DNA of 64,000 bases, from contig PRDH01000037.1 in NCBI GenBank assembly GCA_003345545.1, positions 1-64,000 of the forward strand, given 5' to 3'. How positions within the stretch are numbered: position 1 is the first letter of the stretch; the number at the start of each line of letters is the position of its first letter. The stretch is from Candidatus Thorarchaeota archaeon (GTDB lineage Archaea; Asgardarchaeota; Thorarchaeia; Thorarchaeales; Thorarchaeaceae). This document shows, in pieces, positions 9,198 to 17,217 of this stretch. The notes below the pieces were generated by a model. That model did no database searches. It was not told where the DNA came from and saw only the letters and a program-made list of their open reading frames with translations. A program made the translations under genes and the position numbers.

Positions 9198-9830
9198 TCA
9201 GTCTGTTTCTGCTATCAATCTACGTGCCAAATCTACTGCACTCATGGCATCTTTCCCAAACGCATCTGCGCCGGTGTAGTCCACAATGCTCTGGTCGATA
9301 TCTCCCCCGCCAATCATGACCTTCACTTTTTTCCTCATGCCTGCCTGTTTGAGCGCAGCTATGGTCTTCTTCATGATATCATGTGTCGTCGTAATCAGAC
9401 CGCTCAGGGCGAGAACCTTAGCATTTGTTTCTCTTAGTTTCTCAACGAACTTCTCGGGGGCGACGTCTTCGCCAAGGTCATGAACTTCAAAACCATTGGA
9501 CTTCAAAAAGGCGACAACGAGGTTCTTTCCGATATAGTGTATATCTCCTTGTACAGTACCGATGACGATCTTCCCACTATAGCTCGATTTCTGAGCTGAC
9601 AGCAGGGCCGGCTCGAGTTTCTCCATTGCTCGTTTGAATACATCAGCTGACATGACGAGCTCTACGAGAAAGTACTCATTCCTTGAGAATCTTTCACCAA
9701 CAATGTCCATCCCTTCTTTGAGTTGACCAAGAATTGTGTGCGGGTCTGTGCCATTTGAGAGGTATGTTTCAACGAGACGAAGTACCCGTTGGTCATCGAT
9801 GTCTGCCATAGCTGTAGCAAGTTCGGTCAC
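9198..9830 (-). CDS. Corrinoid (B12-binding) protein of a methyltransferase system
   Basis: A 210-residue methyl carrier of the MtaC/MttC/MtoC type. An N-terminal helical cap (about 1-80) precedes a Rossmann cobalamin-binding domain. The B12 signature D-x-H-x-x-G is intact: GDIHYIGKN with D96, H98 and G101; SGLITTTHD and VMIGGGDID complete the S-x-L and GG motifs. Start is GTG at 9830 with CTGGAGG upstream. It is the last gene of a three-gene run with the corrinoid-activating ferredoxin (68 bp gap) and the MtrH-like methyltransferase. No substrate-specific methyltransferase lies beside it, so the methyl donor is unknown. Confidence 0.9.
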   Translation of the reverse strand: MTELATAMADIDDQRVLRLVETYLSNGTDPHTILGQLKEGMDIVGERFSRNEYFLVELVMSADVFKRAMEKLEPALLSAQKSSYSGKIVIGTVQGDIHYIGKNLVVAFLKSNGFEVHDLGEDVAPEKFVEKLRETNAKVLALSGLITTTHDIMKKTIAALKQAGMRKKVKVMIGGGDIDQSIVDYTGADAFGKDAMSAVDLARRLIAETD

Positions 9831-9898
9831 TTGATTTGATGCCTCCAGATGTAGTTTTGAACGCCTAAGAGTAGGAACGATGTATCATATATCTTTCC

Positions 9899-11491
9899 TC
9901 ATACCAGCGCGATTGAATCAAGAAACACACTCTGGAAATCTTCGTGGGCCGCAAGGTCAACGTGCCTCGTATCCCTGGCTATTCTCTCCGCTTTAGCCCT
10001 GCTTTCCAATGAGAGCAGTAGTCCTTTTGCGCCCTCTCCAGCAGCGTTTCCTACTGGGATAATCTGCGATATGTCAACTCGTGGCAGAAGGCCAATGGTC
10101 AGAGCACTCTTTGGGCTGATGTAGTTTCCAAACGCTCCTGCAAGCAGCACTCTATCTATATCTGGGACTCCTAGACCGACTTCTTCTAGCAGGAGTCTAG
10201 TTCCTGCTTGGATAGCTGCCTTTGCAAGCTGTACCTGCCGAACATCCTTCTGAGTGAATATGATACGCTTCCTCTGCTTCGGTTCATCGGACTTCCAGAC
10301 ACGATAGAACAGTCCTAGCTTCTCGTTACTCTCGACCATTGGACTTCCCTCGAGTATTCTCCCCGTAGTATTGATGAGCCCTGCTTGTTTCATCTCAGCA
10401 ACAACGTCCACAATTGCCGAGCCACAGAGACCTTGAGGAGCGACGTCGCCAATCACAGTGACTTCGGCTTGTGAATTTGCATCGTGAATGATAACATGCT
10501 CTATTGCGCCTGTCTGACCTCGCATGCCGTGGTGGATGCTGGCTCCTTCGAATGCGGATCCTGCTGCCGCTGAGCAGCAAACTAGTTCTCCATGATTTGA
10601 GAGTACGATCTCTCCGTTGGTTCCGATGTCTATTCCGATCGTAACATCGTCAGTAGAATCGAGCTGCTGTGAAAGGATAAACGCTACTGTGTCTCCTCCA
10701 ACAAATCCTGCAATATTCGGTGCCACATAGAGCTCGGTACTCTCTCCAATGTGCAAGTCAATGCTGCGTGCTCTCTGTGTTACTGCATTGTATATCTTGG
10801 GTGCGTATGGTGAGAGTCCGAGAGATGTCACGTCAGTCCCCAGTAGCAGATGGCCCATGGCTGTATTGCCGACGACAGCGACTCTTGTCACTTCGGCTGC
10901 ATCGACCCCAGCCGCCTGAATAAGTTGAGTGGCAAGTTGATTGAGCTCATTCACGACTCTGCGCTGAAGTACCTTGGCCCCGTTTTCTTCACGCATTACA
11001 TGAGTGATTCGAGACATTATATCGTCCCCAAAGACGTTTTGGGGGTTCAGCGATGCGGCTCGAGCCAGCTGTACTCCGTCTGAGAGATCAAGAAGAAACG
11101 CAGCAATAGTTGTCGTTCCGAGGTCGATGGCTATCCCAAACTGCCCATTCAGACTCGAATCGAGTTCCCAGTGTCCTGCAACTCCTTCTGTGAGAATCTT
11201 TGCCTCTTCTGCACGCTGTGGAAGAATGACTCTGATCGCCCTTGATGTCTTATGCCTGCACGCCAGTCTGGCTCCCTTGCCTAATTCAGTCACAGGAATC
11301 TTCTCAATGTCCTGTCGAGTTGGTCTTCCTGCTGGCTCAACAAAGACGTGACACTTGCCGCATGTTCCTCTTCCTCCACACTCATTTGTGATGTGAAGTC
11401 CGACTTCTCTTGCTGCATCCAGAATTGTGAATGATGCATCTGCTGCCACTCGTAGGCCCGACGGTTCGAATACCACGAGGCGTTTAGGCAT
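9899..11491 (-). CDS. Corrinoid protein reductive activator with N-terminal 2Fe-2S ferredoxin (RACo/MtoD-like)
   Basis: A 530-residue member of the COG3894 activators that use ATP and low-potential electrons to rescue inactive Co(II) corrinoid to Co(I). The N-terminal plant-type ferredoxin has C38, C43 and C46 in ECGGRGTCGKC and a fourth Cys in ARLACRHK. The ASKHA-type ATPase body follows, with GIAIDLGTTTIAAFLLD and later VTIGIDIGTNGE and VLLAGAFGNYI. Methanogen RamA instead has C-terminal 4Fe-4S clusters, so this is the RACo/MtoD style. ATG start at 11491 with AGGTGAT nearly adjacent. It lies 8 bp after the MtrH-like gene, so the two are surely co-transcribed. Confidence 0.9.
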   Translation of the reverse strand: MPKRLVVFEPSGLRVAADASFTILDAAREVGLHITNECGGRGTCGKCHVFVEPAGRPTRQDIEKIPVTELGKGARLACRHKTSRAIRVILPQRAEEAKILTEGVAGHWELDSSLNGQFGIAIDLGTTTIAAFLLDLSDGVQLARAASLNPQNVFGDDIMSRITHVMREENGAKVLQRRVVNELNQLATQLIQAAGVDAAEVTRVAVVGNTAMGHLLLGTDVTSLGLSPYAPKIYNAVTQRARSIDLHIGESTELYVAPNIAGFVGGDTVAFILSQQLDSTDDVTIGIDIGTNGEIVLSNHGELVCCSAAAGSAFEGASIHHGMRGQTGAIEHVIIHDANSQAEVTVIGDVAPQGLCGSAIVDVVAEMKQAGLINTTGRILEGSPMVESNEKLGLFYRVWKSDEPKQRKRIIFTQKDVRQVQLAKAAIQAGTRLLLEEVGLGVPDIDRVLLAGAFGNYISPKSALTIGLLPRVDISQIIPVGNAAGEGAKGLLLSLESRAKAERIARDTRHVDLAAHEDFQSVFLDSIALV

Positions 11492-11499
11492 CTGATCAC

Positions 11500-12405
11500 C
11501 TATCCGATTCTGAACCTTGGATGCTGCCTGTCCGGTCTAATGCCTTCTTCTAGAAAGACGCCTGATAGTGCAGTGTCAATCATCGCAATGGACGGGAATA
11601 CAATTGGCGCGTGCCTGATTGGACCGTAGAGGACAAAGTCAGCTCCAAGCACGACAGGCATGAGACTGGAACCAGCAAGAGCTACATCCCTGGCTTCCCT
11701 ACCAAACTTCGGCACAAGTCCGACCCATGTATTCACTGCATTGTGAGCTCCACACCCTACCGGAAATCCCAACTTATCTTTTGTATCTCGCAAAGCCTTG
11801 CATGCGATACCAAGCGTCAGCATGTCTACAACCCCTGTGTCAATCATTATGTTCTGAATTCCGATTGTCAGAGACCTGTTCAGCAATTCTTCGGCAATCC
11901 TAAGCCTCTTCTTCGAAGAAGCCATGGACTCGCTGTCAAAGGCCAGAACAACTGCGTTCTTCAGCCCCAGTCCATGCATTTCTTCGAGGATGCTAGGATC
12001 AGTTTCCGGAACTATGGAATTGAGGACAACTCGTTCCATTATTCCAAGCTCGGATGCTCTCTTTAATCCCGCCAGATTCACTTCATTTGAACCCGAGCCA
12101 TCGATAAGCAGAGGCATCTCTGTGATATCGGAGAGGAGTGAAATGTACTGTTTCATGGCATCTGGCGTGGCACCGACGACATCTAGCATACTGGGGAGAC
12201 CGGTAGCATCAGATATCTTTGACAGCTGTTCGATGGCTTCTTCTACCTTAGATCGTTGTACTGTTCCCTTCTTGGGATCCTGCACAAGCTTGTCCTTGCT
12301 GTAAAAAACGGAGCCAATGAGGACTGTTGGAGTGAGTCCGGGCTGCCCACCAATCTTGACACGCCCTATTTCGAGGGTCTTCTGAACTGCTGAATAGTGA
12401 TACAC
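11500..12405 (-). CDS. MtrH-family methyltransferase (corrinoid to tetrahydropterin)
   Basis: Predicted to move a methyl group between the corrinoid protein and a tetrahydromethanopterin/tetrahydrofolate-type carrier. The N-terminal segment LEIGRVKIGGQPG then TPTVLIGSVFY matches MtrH; LIDGSGSNEVN, MIDTGVVD and GCGAHNAVNTW are also family-like. The longest frame opens with a GTG at 12456. I prefer the GTG at 12405 (301 aa), with GGAG 9 nt upstream, because MtrH proteins begin at this point. No other Mtr subunits (A-G) are present, so this is a free-standing MtrH homologue like MtoA of methoxydotrophs, not part of the sodium-pumping Mtr complex. It leads the operon. Confidence 0.85.
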   Translation of the reverse strand: MYHYSAVQKTLEIGRVKIGGQPGLTPTVLIGSVFYSKDKLVQDPKKGTVQRSKVEEAIEQLSKISDATGLPSMLDVVGATPDAMKQYISLLSDITEMPLLIDGSGSNEVNLAGLKRASELGIMERVVLNSIVPETDPSILEEMHGLGLKNAVVLAFDSESMASSKKRLRIAEELLNRSLTIGIQNIMIDTGVVDMLTLGIACKALRDTKDKLGFPVGCGAHNAVNTWVGLVPKFGREARDVALAGSSLMPVVLGADFVLYGPIRHAPIVFPSIAMIDTALSGVFLEEGIRPDRQHPRFRIG

Positions 12406-12702
12406 ACACTTGGTCTCCTGTGCTATGCACAGACATTCAATTGTGCCTTTAAGCACACAGGTTCTGCCTGAACCTCATATGCCAAGGAGAAGCTCGATAC
12501 TTGCGGCATACTTTGAGGACTTACTGTGGTGGTTCATCAAGAAGAGTCTAATCTGGTCCAACCAAAGATGTGAAGTTTGGTGCTTAGCTGGGACTCGCCA
12601 AGTGAATAGGAAGTGAATTATCCCAGATAGCTTAACAAGCATACGGTCATGATTAGACGAACTCGAGGACACGGAAGCGTCATATGTGGGGTCTGATTCA
12701 TC
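12406..12702. other. Divergent intergenic region with a small hairpin
   Basis: About 300 bp between the MtrH-like gene and the PAS kinase. It holds a perfect 6-bp inverted repeat AGGTTC/GAACCT with a 5-nt loop at 12459-12475, upstream of the MtrH-like start. I see no tRNA fold, no convincing small gene and no clear TATA box. The region probably contains the two divergent promoters. Confidence 0.4.
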
Positions 12703-14169
12703 ATGTCAGGCAAAGCAGGAAAGCACACTAGCAAGAGATCTGTGGATCATCAAACAATATCCATTGATCAAGGCTATGTTCTTACTAGTAGTACCCTCAA
12801 TACTATTCTTGGAATGTCTCCGAGTGGCGTTGTTGTGGTAGGCAGCGACTTCATTATTGAGTATATCAATGAAAAGGGCTGTGAGATTTTTGGTGGTTCC
12901 CGTAGAGATTTGGTCGGCCATGATTTCAGAGATTTCTTACAGAAAGACACAGTCCAAATGATGGCGGAGCGCTACCAGCTTCGGAGGAAAGGCAAGAAAG
13001 TACCTTCTACCTACCTATTTCATATCATCCGCCGCGATGGTGTGGACCTAGTAGTGGAGGGGAATGCTGATGTGTCCAAAGGTCCGGATGGAAATCTAAG
13101 AACAATCGCCCATTTCTTGGACATCACTCAGATTCAGCGACGACAAGAGGAACTTGAGCAGTCGCAGACGCGATATCAGACTCTTGTCGAAACCATGAAC
13201 GAAGGCCTCGTCATCGATAATAGTGAAGGAATTCTCACTTATGCAAACGATGCCTTCTACAATATGATTCATAGCTCTCCAGCTGCCATCATCGGAAAGC
13301 CCTGGAATTCGCTGGTCCCTGACATGAGCATGGACCGCATCAAAAAGCAAATCGAGGCGCGCAAGAAGGGCGTATCTGAACGATACGAGATGACTTGGAA
13401 GACCACCACAGGAGCCTTGGTTCCAACCATCGTTTCCGCCAAACCACTCTTTGGCCGGAATGGTGATTTCCTCGGAACTTTCGCGATAGTCACAGAGATC
13501 AAAGCGCAGAAAGATGCAGAAGAGACCATTCAGTTCTACCTTGATCTCCTATCTCATGATGTAGCAAATCAACTTCAAGTCATAATGACAAGTAGCGGCC
13601 TCCTCGAGGAAGAGGTACCACAGTCGTATGTTGATGATGCAGCAAAGAACATCTTAGATGCAGTCGAGCGCTGTAATCGGCTCATAACCAAGGTCAAGAG
13701 AGCTGCTCAAATCCGGGAAGTCCCGATTTCGAGCGTTGAGCTGACGCAGGCTCTTTCTGAGAAAATCGGTGTGCTCGAGAAGGTCTATGCTGCTAGAGTG
13801 CATTTTGAAGAACCAAAGAGGGCGGTCATGGTTGAAGCTGACATCCTATTAGGAGAGCTTCTCTGGAATCTACTTGAGAACGCCGCATACCACAATCCCG
13901 CTGAGCATAGAGAAGTCTGGGTCTCCATAGAAGCAAAGAGCGAGTCTGTTGAACTCTCAATAGCTGATAATGGTCCTGGAATAAGCGATGCGAGAAAGAG
14001 AGATCTCTTTGCTGAACGAAAATACGGCAGTGGTGTAGGTCTAAGACTTGTCCGTCAAATGATCCGCAAATATGGCGGCTCAATCGAGGTCGAAGACCGA
14101 GTGAAGGGCAATTCTAGTGAGGGGTCCAAGTTTGTCGTTACCTTAAGAAGGTCAAGGAAAGGCAAGTGA
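12703..14169 (+). CDS. Sensor histidine kinase with two PAS domains
   Basis: A 488-residue soluble kinase with no membrane segment. PAS 1 spans about residues 30-145 (GMSPSGVVVVGSDFIIEYIN), PAS 2 about 155-268 (MNEGLVIDNSEGILTYAN). The phospho-acceptor region has LDLLSHDVANQLQ with H285, and the HATPase domain has N-box LLENAAYHN, G1 box IADNGPGI and G2-like YGSGVGLRLV. It presumably senses an intracellular signal such as redox state or a small ligand. No response regulator is adjacent, so the partner is elsewhere. ATG start at 12703; monocistronic. Confidence 0.9.
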   Translation: MSGKAGKHTSKRSVDHQTISIDQGYVLTSSTLNTILGMSPSGVVVVGSDFIIEYINEKGCEIFGGSRRDLVGHDFRDFLQKDTVQMMAERYQLRRKGKKVPSTYLFHIIRRDGVDLVVEGNADVSKGPDGNLRTIAHFLDITQIQRRQEELEQSQTRYQTLVETMNEGLVIDNSEGILTYANDAFYNMIHSSPAAIIGKPWNSLVPDMSMDRIKKQIEARKKGVSERYEMTWKTTTGALVPTIVSAKPLFGRNGDFLGTFAIVTEIKAQKDAEETIQFYLDLLSHDVANQLQVIMTSSGLLEEEVPQSYVDDAAKNILDAVERCNRLITKVKRAAQIREVPISSVELTQALSEKIGVLEKVYAARVHFEEPKRAVMVEADILLGELLWNLLENAAYHNPAEHREVWVSIEAKSESVELSIADNGPGISDARKRDLFAERKYGSGVGLRLVRQMIRKYGGSIEVEDRVKGNSSEGSKFVVTLRRSRKGK

Positions 14170-14180
14170 CGGATCCATTA

Positions 14181-14450
14181 TCAGATGTTATTCTGAACTC
14201 TCCGGTATAGTCCTTCAAAGAAGTCCTTCTTCTTTGTCTTTCCCGCGTTAATCCTGAAGAAGTTTGTCCTTATTCGATACAGTTTTCGCTTGACTGATTC
14301 ATAGTCATTGATGCCTCTCCTACCGACTGCACTCTCGAGGATTGTTGTGACTGCTTCGGGAAAGTTATCAATGTACTGACACTGCTTGACTTGGATATGA
14401 AAAAGCGTGTTTCTCAGTAATTCTGTTCTAGAAATACATCTGTTCTCCAT
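14181..14450 (-). CDS. Small basic hypothetical protein
   Basis: An 89-residue frame with ATG at 14450, convergent with the kinase (11-bp gap). It is rich in Lys/Arg and predicted helical (VTTILESAVGRRG, YESVKRKLYRIRTNFF). I recognise no family. A TATA-like TTAATATA lies about 20 bp upstream on the minus strand, slightly closer than usual. It fills a gap that would otherwise be empty and overlaps no other gene, but with no recognised domain it remains tentative. Confidence 0.45.
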   Translation of the reverse strand: MENRCISRTELLRNTLFHIQVKQCQYIDNFPEAVTTILESAVGRRGINDYESVKRKLYRIRTNFFRINAGKTKKKDFFEGLYRRVQNNI

Positions 14451-14470
14451 TGCGCACAGGTCCCACTATA

Positions 14471-14505
14471 TTAAGAATCAATTCTTCTAATAAAAGTTCT
14501 AATAA
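14471..14505. repeat. AT-rich inverted and direct repeats in a divergent promoter region
   Basis: AAGAAT-CA-ATTCTT (14473-14486) is a perfect 6-bp inverted repeat. It runs into two direct copies of TTCTAATAA starting at 14485 and 14497 (12-bp period). It sits between the small minus-strand gene at 14450 and the radical SAM gene at 14605 and could hold regulator sites, or simply be AT-rich promoter DNA. Confidence 0.4.
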
Positions 14506-14604
14506 TCTCATTACAGCATCTAGTAATACTCTTCTCAGGTTCTATGTCAATATGGTTGAAGTTTTAATGGGGCGTGCAGATAGTGATGTGAGTTCGATCG
14601 AACC

Positions 14605-15300
14605 ATGCGAATAGCTTCTGTCATTGATATCAGCCTTGTCGATGTTCCCAAGATTCCTGTGACCGTGATTTTCACTGCTGGGTGCAACATGGACTGCCCT
14701 TTCTGTCAGAATGCGGAGATAATACCGCTCAAGTCAGGGACTCCGATGAAGATTCCCGAGATTGTGGAGCGAGTGCAGGGGAACATGAGCGATGGTTATT
14801 GCATCACTGGCGGAGAGCCAACCATCCACAGAGACCTGCCAGACCTCCTGAAGGCATTGAGGGATACTGGAACGAGCCATATCAATCTGAACACTCAGGG
14901 TACCGTGCCTAGTGTATTGAAGAGGTGTCTGCCCTATCTCGACTCTGTATGGTTCGATTTGAAGACAGTTCCAGAAAGATATGCCGAGGTCACACGTGCA
15001 AGGAGCGATCCATGGCCACACGTACTGAAAAGTATGAAGCTACTTCTTGATTCGAGTGTTGCCTTTTGGCCAAGAACGACATATGTTGGTCGCTGGATGC
15101 ACCCCGAAGAGATACAAAGGATTGCAGAATTCCTTGCTGATTTGGGCTTTGAGGGAGGCTACCTAGTACAGAACTACATCCGTTCATCAGGAACTCGAGA
15201 ATTAGAAACTGAAGACTTCGAGGAGCCTTCGAGCGACGAAATAGAACAAATCAGGGAGAGACTTCCCCCCACAATCAGTCTAAAGATAGAATGGCGCTAG
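14605..15300 (+). CDS. Radical SAM activating protein, NrdG/PflA-like
   Basis: A 231-residue glycyl-radical-activase-like enzyme that would bind a 4Fe-4S cluster and cleave S-adenosylmethionine. TAGCNMDCPFCQN carries the canonical C-x3-C-x2-C (C27, C31, C34); ITGGEPTIH is the SAM-binding GGE motif. Size and N-terminus (SLVDVPKIPVTVIFTAGC) resemble archaeal proteins annotated as anaerobic ribonucleotide reductase activators. No reductase or glycyl-radical enzyme is nearby, so the target is unproven. ATG at 14605, monocistronic, with a TATA-like GTTTTAATG upstream near 14558. Confidence 0.82.
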   Translation: MRIASVIDISLVDVPKIPVTVIFTAGCNMDCPFCQNAEIIPLKSGTPMKIPEIVERVQGNMSDGYCITGGEPTIHRDLPDLLKALRDTGTSHINLNTQGTVPSVLKRCLPYLDSVWFDLKTVPERYAEVTRARSDPWPHVLKSMKLLLDSSVAFWPRTTYVGRWMHPEEIQRIAEFLADLGFEGGYLVQNYIRSSGTRELETEDFEEPSSDEIEQIRERLPPTISLKIEWR

Positions 15301-15403
15301 CTCATCTGAATGACACACAGACAACCTTTTAAACGCCCCTGAGGTCATCTTGTTTTGACCACGCCAGAACCTAGGTGCTAATCCGCTGGAGTGTTGACTT
15401 ATC

Positions 15404-16135
15404 ATGTTTCCAACACAGAGTATGGGCTACGACCGAGCAATTACTGTCTTCAGTCCCGAAGGAAGACTGTATCAAGTAGAGTACGCGACCGAAGCAGTCC
15501 GCCATGGACCGCTTGCGGTAGGAGTCAAGGCAGTGGACGGTGTTGTACTGGCAGGAGAGAAGAGATCTCCCCACGCATTAGCAGACCTTGATACCCTCAA
15601 GAAGCTCCTACTGATCGATGACCACGTGGGATGTGCAATTGCTGGTCTTCATGCAGACGCAAGGAAGCTCATTGACCAAGCGAGGATTCAGTCTCAAATA
15701 AACAGACTGAGCTATGATGAACCAATCTCTATCCAATCTCTTGTAGTGAATATCTGCGATACAAAACAGATTCACACTCAGTATGGAGGAGCTCGCCCAT
15801 TTGGAGTCTCTCTCCTAGTTGCAGGTGTTGATGATAATGGCCCCCAATTATACACTACTGACCCATCCGGTTCATTTTGGGGTTGGAAAGCTGCAGCGAT
15901 TGGAAAGGAGTCTGATGTAGTCCGTGACTTCTTCGCTGAGAACTACAAGGATAATATGAAACTGGATGCTGCATTGAACCTTGCTCTAAAGGGTCTGTTG
16001 CGGTCAGAGGATCTCTCCGCACTGAACGCGGCAGAAAAATCCAAGACAATCGAAATTGGAAAAATCAGCACGACTGACAAGTTATTCAGAATCCTTCCAC
16101 AGGATGAAGTAGAAACCATACTTGCAGCACTCTAG
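15404..16135 (+). CDS. psmA: Proteasome alpha subunit
   Basis: A 243-residue 20S proteasome alpha subunit forming the outer ring and gate of the core particle. The N-terminal signature YDRAITVFSPEGRLYQVEYA (about residues 9-28) is diagnostic, and GVSLLVAGVDDNGPQLY and GSFWGWKAAAIGK follow as in other archaeal alpha subunits. There is no N-terminal propeptide/Thr, so it is not a beta subunit. ATG at 15404; a TATA-like CTTTTAAAC lies near 15325-15335. Its beta subunit and PAN ATPase are not in the window. Confidence 0.96.
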   Translation: MFPTQSMGYDRAITVFSPEGRLYQVEYATEAVRHGPLAVGVKAVDGVVLAGEKRSPHALADLDTLKKLLLIDDHVGCAIAGLHADARKLIDQARIQSQINRLSYDEPISIQSLVVNICDTKQIHTQYGGARPFGVSLLVAGVDDNGPQLYTTDPSGSFWGWKAAAIGKESDVVRDFFAENYKDNMKLDAALNLALKGLLRSEDLSALNAAEKSKTIEIGKISTTDKLFRILPQDEVETILAAL

Positions 16136-16169
16136 TACTCATTCATTGACACAATCAGAAATCTAGTGC

Positions 16170-17066
16170 TCAGCGGTTGGTCTGCTCGACAAGTCTGTCA
16201 ACGATTAGCCCTGCGACATCTAGTCCAGTTACAGTGGCGAGTGCACTCCATGATGGCGCAGCATTTGCCTCTATCACGCATGGCCCATCTGGCGTTTCGA
16301 TGATGTCCACTCCTGTGTAATCGAGATTCAGGATTTCTGCGGTCTTTATCGCGCACTCCTTGTACTCCGGTTCAAGCTGCATGACCACAGCCTCTCCTCC
16401 ACCGTGAACGTTTGTACGCCATTCTCCGGGAATATCATGTGGAACATATCGATACATCGACCCAATCACCTTCCCCCCGATGACAAAAGCTCTGATGTCC
16501 CTGTTGGGCTTATCTATTGTTTCTTGGACATAGAGTACTTGGCCGAGCTGATGGATGAACTTCATTGCTCGGTATGTCAATTCCTTATTCTCTGCATGAA
16601 TCGAGCCCATCCCTCGGGCTCCGATCATCGGCTTGATTACTACGTCCCCCACTTCATCAACGAATTTGACGGCTGCTTCGAGGTTTTCACCGATGAATGT
16701 CCTTGGTACTTTGATTCCGGCTTTACTCAGTGCAGTCAGGGTGGCATACTTATCTTTCGCCCGCCTGAATGAGTACGCTGGATTCATCACATAGATACCA
16801 GCATCTTCAAAGTGCTCAAGAAGGCTGATTCTATATGTGACCTGCTCACCTGTTCCGAATCCGATAGTGCGAACCAGAACGCCGTCCATGTTAGAGATGT
16901 CCTCTTCGTCAAGATAGGTGAACCTGTTTGGAATCTCAGCCGAGACATCAGGCAATCGAAATGGTTTTGGCTCATGCCCCTTTGCCTTCATGGCTTCGAT
17001 CAGACCTGCTGTTGCCCAGTTGTTTATGTTTTCATGATAGACTACTCCGAAGAGACGACCAAGCAT
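16170..17066 (-). CDS. RimK/LysX-like ATP-grasp ligase
   Basis: A 298-residue ATP-grasp enzyme that would ligate an amino acid (typically glutamate) to a carboxylate on a protein, carrier protein or cofactor. Evidence: central ATP-grasp elements VVIKPMIGARGMGSIH, VQETIDKPNRDIRAFVIGGK and the metal-binding VIEANAAPSWSAL. I start at the ATG at 17066, with GAGGTG 6 nt upstream, rather than the GTG at 17075. RimK, LysX, MptN and CofF share this fold and cannot be separated here. No lysine-biosynthesis or coenzyme F420 genes are adjacent. Confidence 0.85.
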   Translation of the reverse strand: MLGRLFGVVYHENINNWATAGLIEAMKAKGHEPKPFRLPDVSAEIPNRFTYLDEEDISNMDGVLVRTIGFGTGEQVTYRISLLEHFEDAGIYVMNPAYSFRRAKDKYATLTALSKAGIKVPRTFIGENLEAAVKFVDEVGDVVIKPMIGARGMGSIHAENKELTYRAMKFIHQLGQVLYVQETIDKPNRDIRAFVIGGKVIGSMYRYVPHDIPGEWRTNVHGGGEAVVMQLEPEYKECAIKTAEILNLDYTGVDIIETPDGPCVIEANAAPSWSALATVTGLDVAGLIVDRLVEQTNR

Positions 17067-17217
17067 AGAATACACCTCTTCTCTGTGGTATTATGTCGGT
17101 GCGTTTCGGTTAAAGAGATATCCAGAAGGCGTGATAGGTAGGTAAAGGCTAAGAGCGTTAGACCTGTTCGGATTATATGAGATTCAATATCGTAGAATTG
17201 AGCAGACCTGCAGAGGC

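Noticed and set aside
12406..12700. Possible tRNA or small RNA near the GGTTCTGCCTGAACC hairpin
   Set aside because: The hairpin looks like a T-arm in isolation, but no acceptor, D or anticodon arms can be drawn around it.
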